Assembly (NCBI GenBank): GCA_012295275.1
Contig: CM022670.1
Coordinates: forward strand, 6,094,161 to 6,158,160
Length of the DNA: 64,000 bases
Reading direction: 5' to 3'
DNA from: Chrysomallon squamiferum
Lineage: Eukaryota; Mollusca; Gastropoda; Neomphalida; Peltospiridae
Shown: positions 62,370-64,000 of the stretch, piece by piece
How the letters are laid out: every line of letters begins with the position of its first letter
How positions within the stretch are numbered: position 1 is the stretch's first letter
Position numbers and translations under genes: made by a program
The notes under the pieces: model-generated
What the model was told of the DNA's origin: nothing
Seen by the model: only the letters and a program-made list of their open reading frames with translations
Database searches by the model: none

Positions 62370-64000
62370 GATTGCCGCAGAATTAACGTCTCCTGATAAA
62401 AGTTACGACGGGTGGAATGACTTAAGACAACTGCCACATCGGATCGTGGGCTAAAGTTACGGCCTGAAAAGTTTACTGCCAATTAATTACGTGCATGGGT
62501 TGTCATACTGGTCGAAAGAAAATGACAGTTATTGATAAGGAAATCCAAGGACCAAACCGGTATATCCACGCCGCGACCTCGACAAAAACACCCGCTTTCG
62601 AAGTCGCGCGAGCACTTCCCACTTTGTCACTGTGCAAACGATGTCAAATCACACCAAACGACAGTCTAAACACGGCACATTCTTTTTTTCGAGTAACGTT
62701 TGCGCTTTCCTGCTTCGTTTACCCCGCATAAATATCGATTATTTTTAGTTAATACATATTCATGACTTGCGTATTACCGAGGGAGTGTAAATGGAATAGC
62801 CATGTATCGAGAGATTGTGTAGCGTAACAGACTTCTCTGCCTTTTGTCAGTTTAATATTCGAATAATCGTTTTCTGTTTTTACAGTATAATCTGCTAAAT
62901 AGTTACTTCTAAATACGTCAGTTATCATAACGAAAACAGCATCAGTAGTAGCAGTGTCACAGTACTGTAAGTCGCAGAAAAAAAAAGATGAAGTGATCTG
63001 GCCTTAGCATTGTAAAGACTAAATTAATTTTTAAAAACATTTCAAACTATCTACCTCAACACGCAATCTTCAGTTCGTTCTCACATCCATTTATATAATA
63101 TGACCAAAGTCTCCTTAGTAATCTTCTTCACGGAAACAACTGCAACTATATTAGCGAAAAAAGAACTTTTTTGGTTGTGTATACACAAAAGGACATAAAC
63201 CAGAATTTACACACACACACAATTATAAAGATACGGATGGGGAACCTTTGCTTGATTTTTTTATATTTTTATTTTTATTTGTGTGTTGTTGTTTTTCCTG
63301 TAATTAATACATCATTTTCTTTTTTGGATTTCTTCTTTTTCAAAATATTTATTTATGTATTTATTTATATGCTAGTTAGCACATTTATTTTGGCCTAAAG
63401 GTGGCTCACGTCTTGCCCAGATACTGCCAGCTCAGGACCTCATGGAGGCCAACTTTGGGACAGATAAATGTGCTAGCTTGGATATTTATTTTGTTGATGT
63501 TATTGAAAATAAAATAGATTTATCTTTAAAACATCATGCGATTGTATCTGTTCACAGAAGCAAAATGAAAAATTATTTTTAAAATAAACAGCAATTTTAC
63601 AATACTTTAAATGTATTTATTTCTTTCAAATATAATAGTAAATAGGTATTTATTGAAAAGTTATTATTTGCATCCATATGATATAATTATGTCTAGCAAA
63701 TAACCGTAATTGTTCGGTATTTTTGTAACTGTTGTTTTATATGCAATATATTAATATTAATAGCTATTTTAAAATAAAATAAAATGAAATAAAATAAAAA
63801 CTTGTTTCGGCGTTTTATCTTACATTCAAAGAAAGCTTCGTTTATTTTGTTAACATAATGTAAACATCCGGAAACAGCCGAACCATATAATATATGAAAT
63901 TACAATTCGATTATTTCCGGACAGTTCTTGAATTATATTTGTATTTTATTATAATACGTTATTTTTTGTGTTTATTGTAATTCTTGATAAACCACAATGA
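62370..64000. other. Upstream region of the nucleosidase-fusion gene
   Basis: A relatively CpG-rich patch (62555-62640) lies about 200-270 bp upstream of the start codon and is the best candidate for part of its promoter. Further right the sequence is AT-rich, with a hairpin-forming element at ~63371-63478. No coding region was recognised; the 78-residue frame at 62495-62731 looks incidental. Confidence 0.4.
63371..63478. repeat. Imperfect inverted repeat / MITE-like hairpin
   Basis: GCTAGTTAGCACATTTAT at the left is mirrored by ATAAATGTGCTAGC at the right, with GGCC on both inner sides and ~60 bp between. The arms match apart from a four-base insertion. It could be a small foldback element or the end of a larger one. 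Confidence 0.45.

Noticed and set aside
62495-62731. 78-residue open frame upstream of the nucleosidase-fusion gene
   Set aside because: Lies in a CpG-richer promoter-like patch, with no recognisable protein features or splice continuation.

Overview
This is animal nuclear DNA: AT-rich, intron-rich, with GT-AG splicing and many long microsatellites. The encoded proteins point to a lophotrochozoan, most likely a mollusc. That placement is inferred from the genes; no marker in the window fixes the species.

Layout, left to right. (1) About 1.1-3.5 kb, plus strand: 3' part of a Golgi carbohydrate (HNK-1-family) sulfotransferase, with a large terminal exon and two likely small upstream exons. (2) 5.9-9.7 kb, minus strand: a complete five-exon LRRC51 (leucine-rich repeat protein 51). 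Its third intron carries a decayed Tigger/pogo-type element and a minisatellite. (3) 10.6-29.5 kb, plus strand: a complete NuMA (NUMA1) gene. I can join 25 coding exons in one frame, about 2,656 residues. A 4.6 kb coiled-coil exon holds young tandem repeats in 14-residue and 11-residue registers. An alternative last exon lies near 31.65 kb. (4) 33.9-39.1 kb, minus strand: RNF121, a multi-pass RING E3 ligase, eight exons. Its last two introns look U12-type, and exon 5 carries an apparent 2-nt frameshift. (5) 41.1-62.4 kb, minus strand: a twelve-exon gene for a 739-residue protein. It combines a farnesoic-acid-methyltransferase-like (Methyltransf_FA) module, a winged-helix-like region and a C-terminal nucleoside-phosphorylase (PNP_UDP) domain. 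A possible small plus-strand gene is nested in its first intron, near 56.7 kb.

RNF121, NUMA1 and LRRC51 are neighbours on human 11q13.4. They keep the same relative order and orientation here, so this block looks like ancient bilaterian microsynteny. NUMA1 and LRRC51 are head to head and NUMA1 and RNF121 tail to tail. The three have no obvious shared pathway: spindle-pole/dynein adaptor, LRR protein, ER/Golgi ubiquitin ligase.

The observations I rate highest are the nucleosidase fusion protein, the splice-acceptor-bearing tandem array before a NuMA exon, the NuMA coiled-coil repeat array and the paired U12 introns of RNF121. Exon boundaries were set by hand from splice consensus, phase and remembered family similarity, with no transcript evidence.
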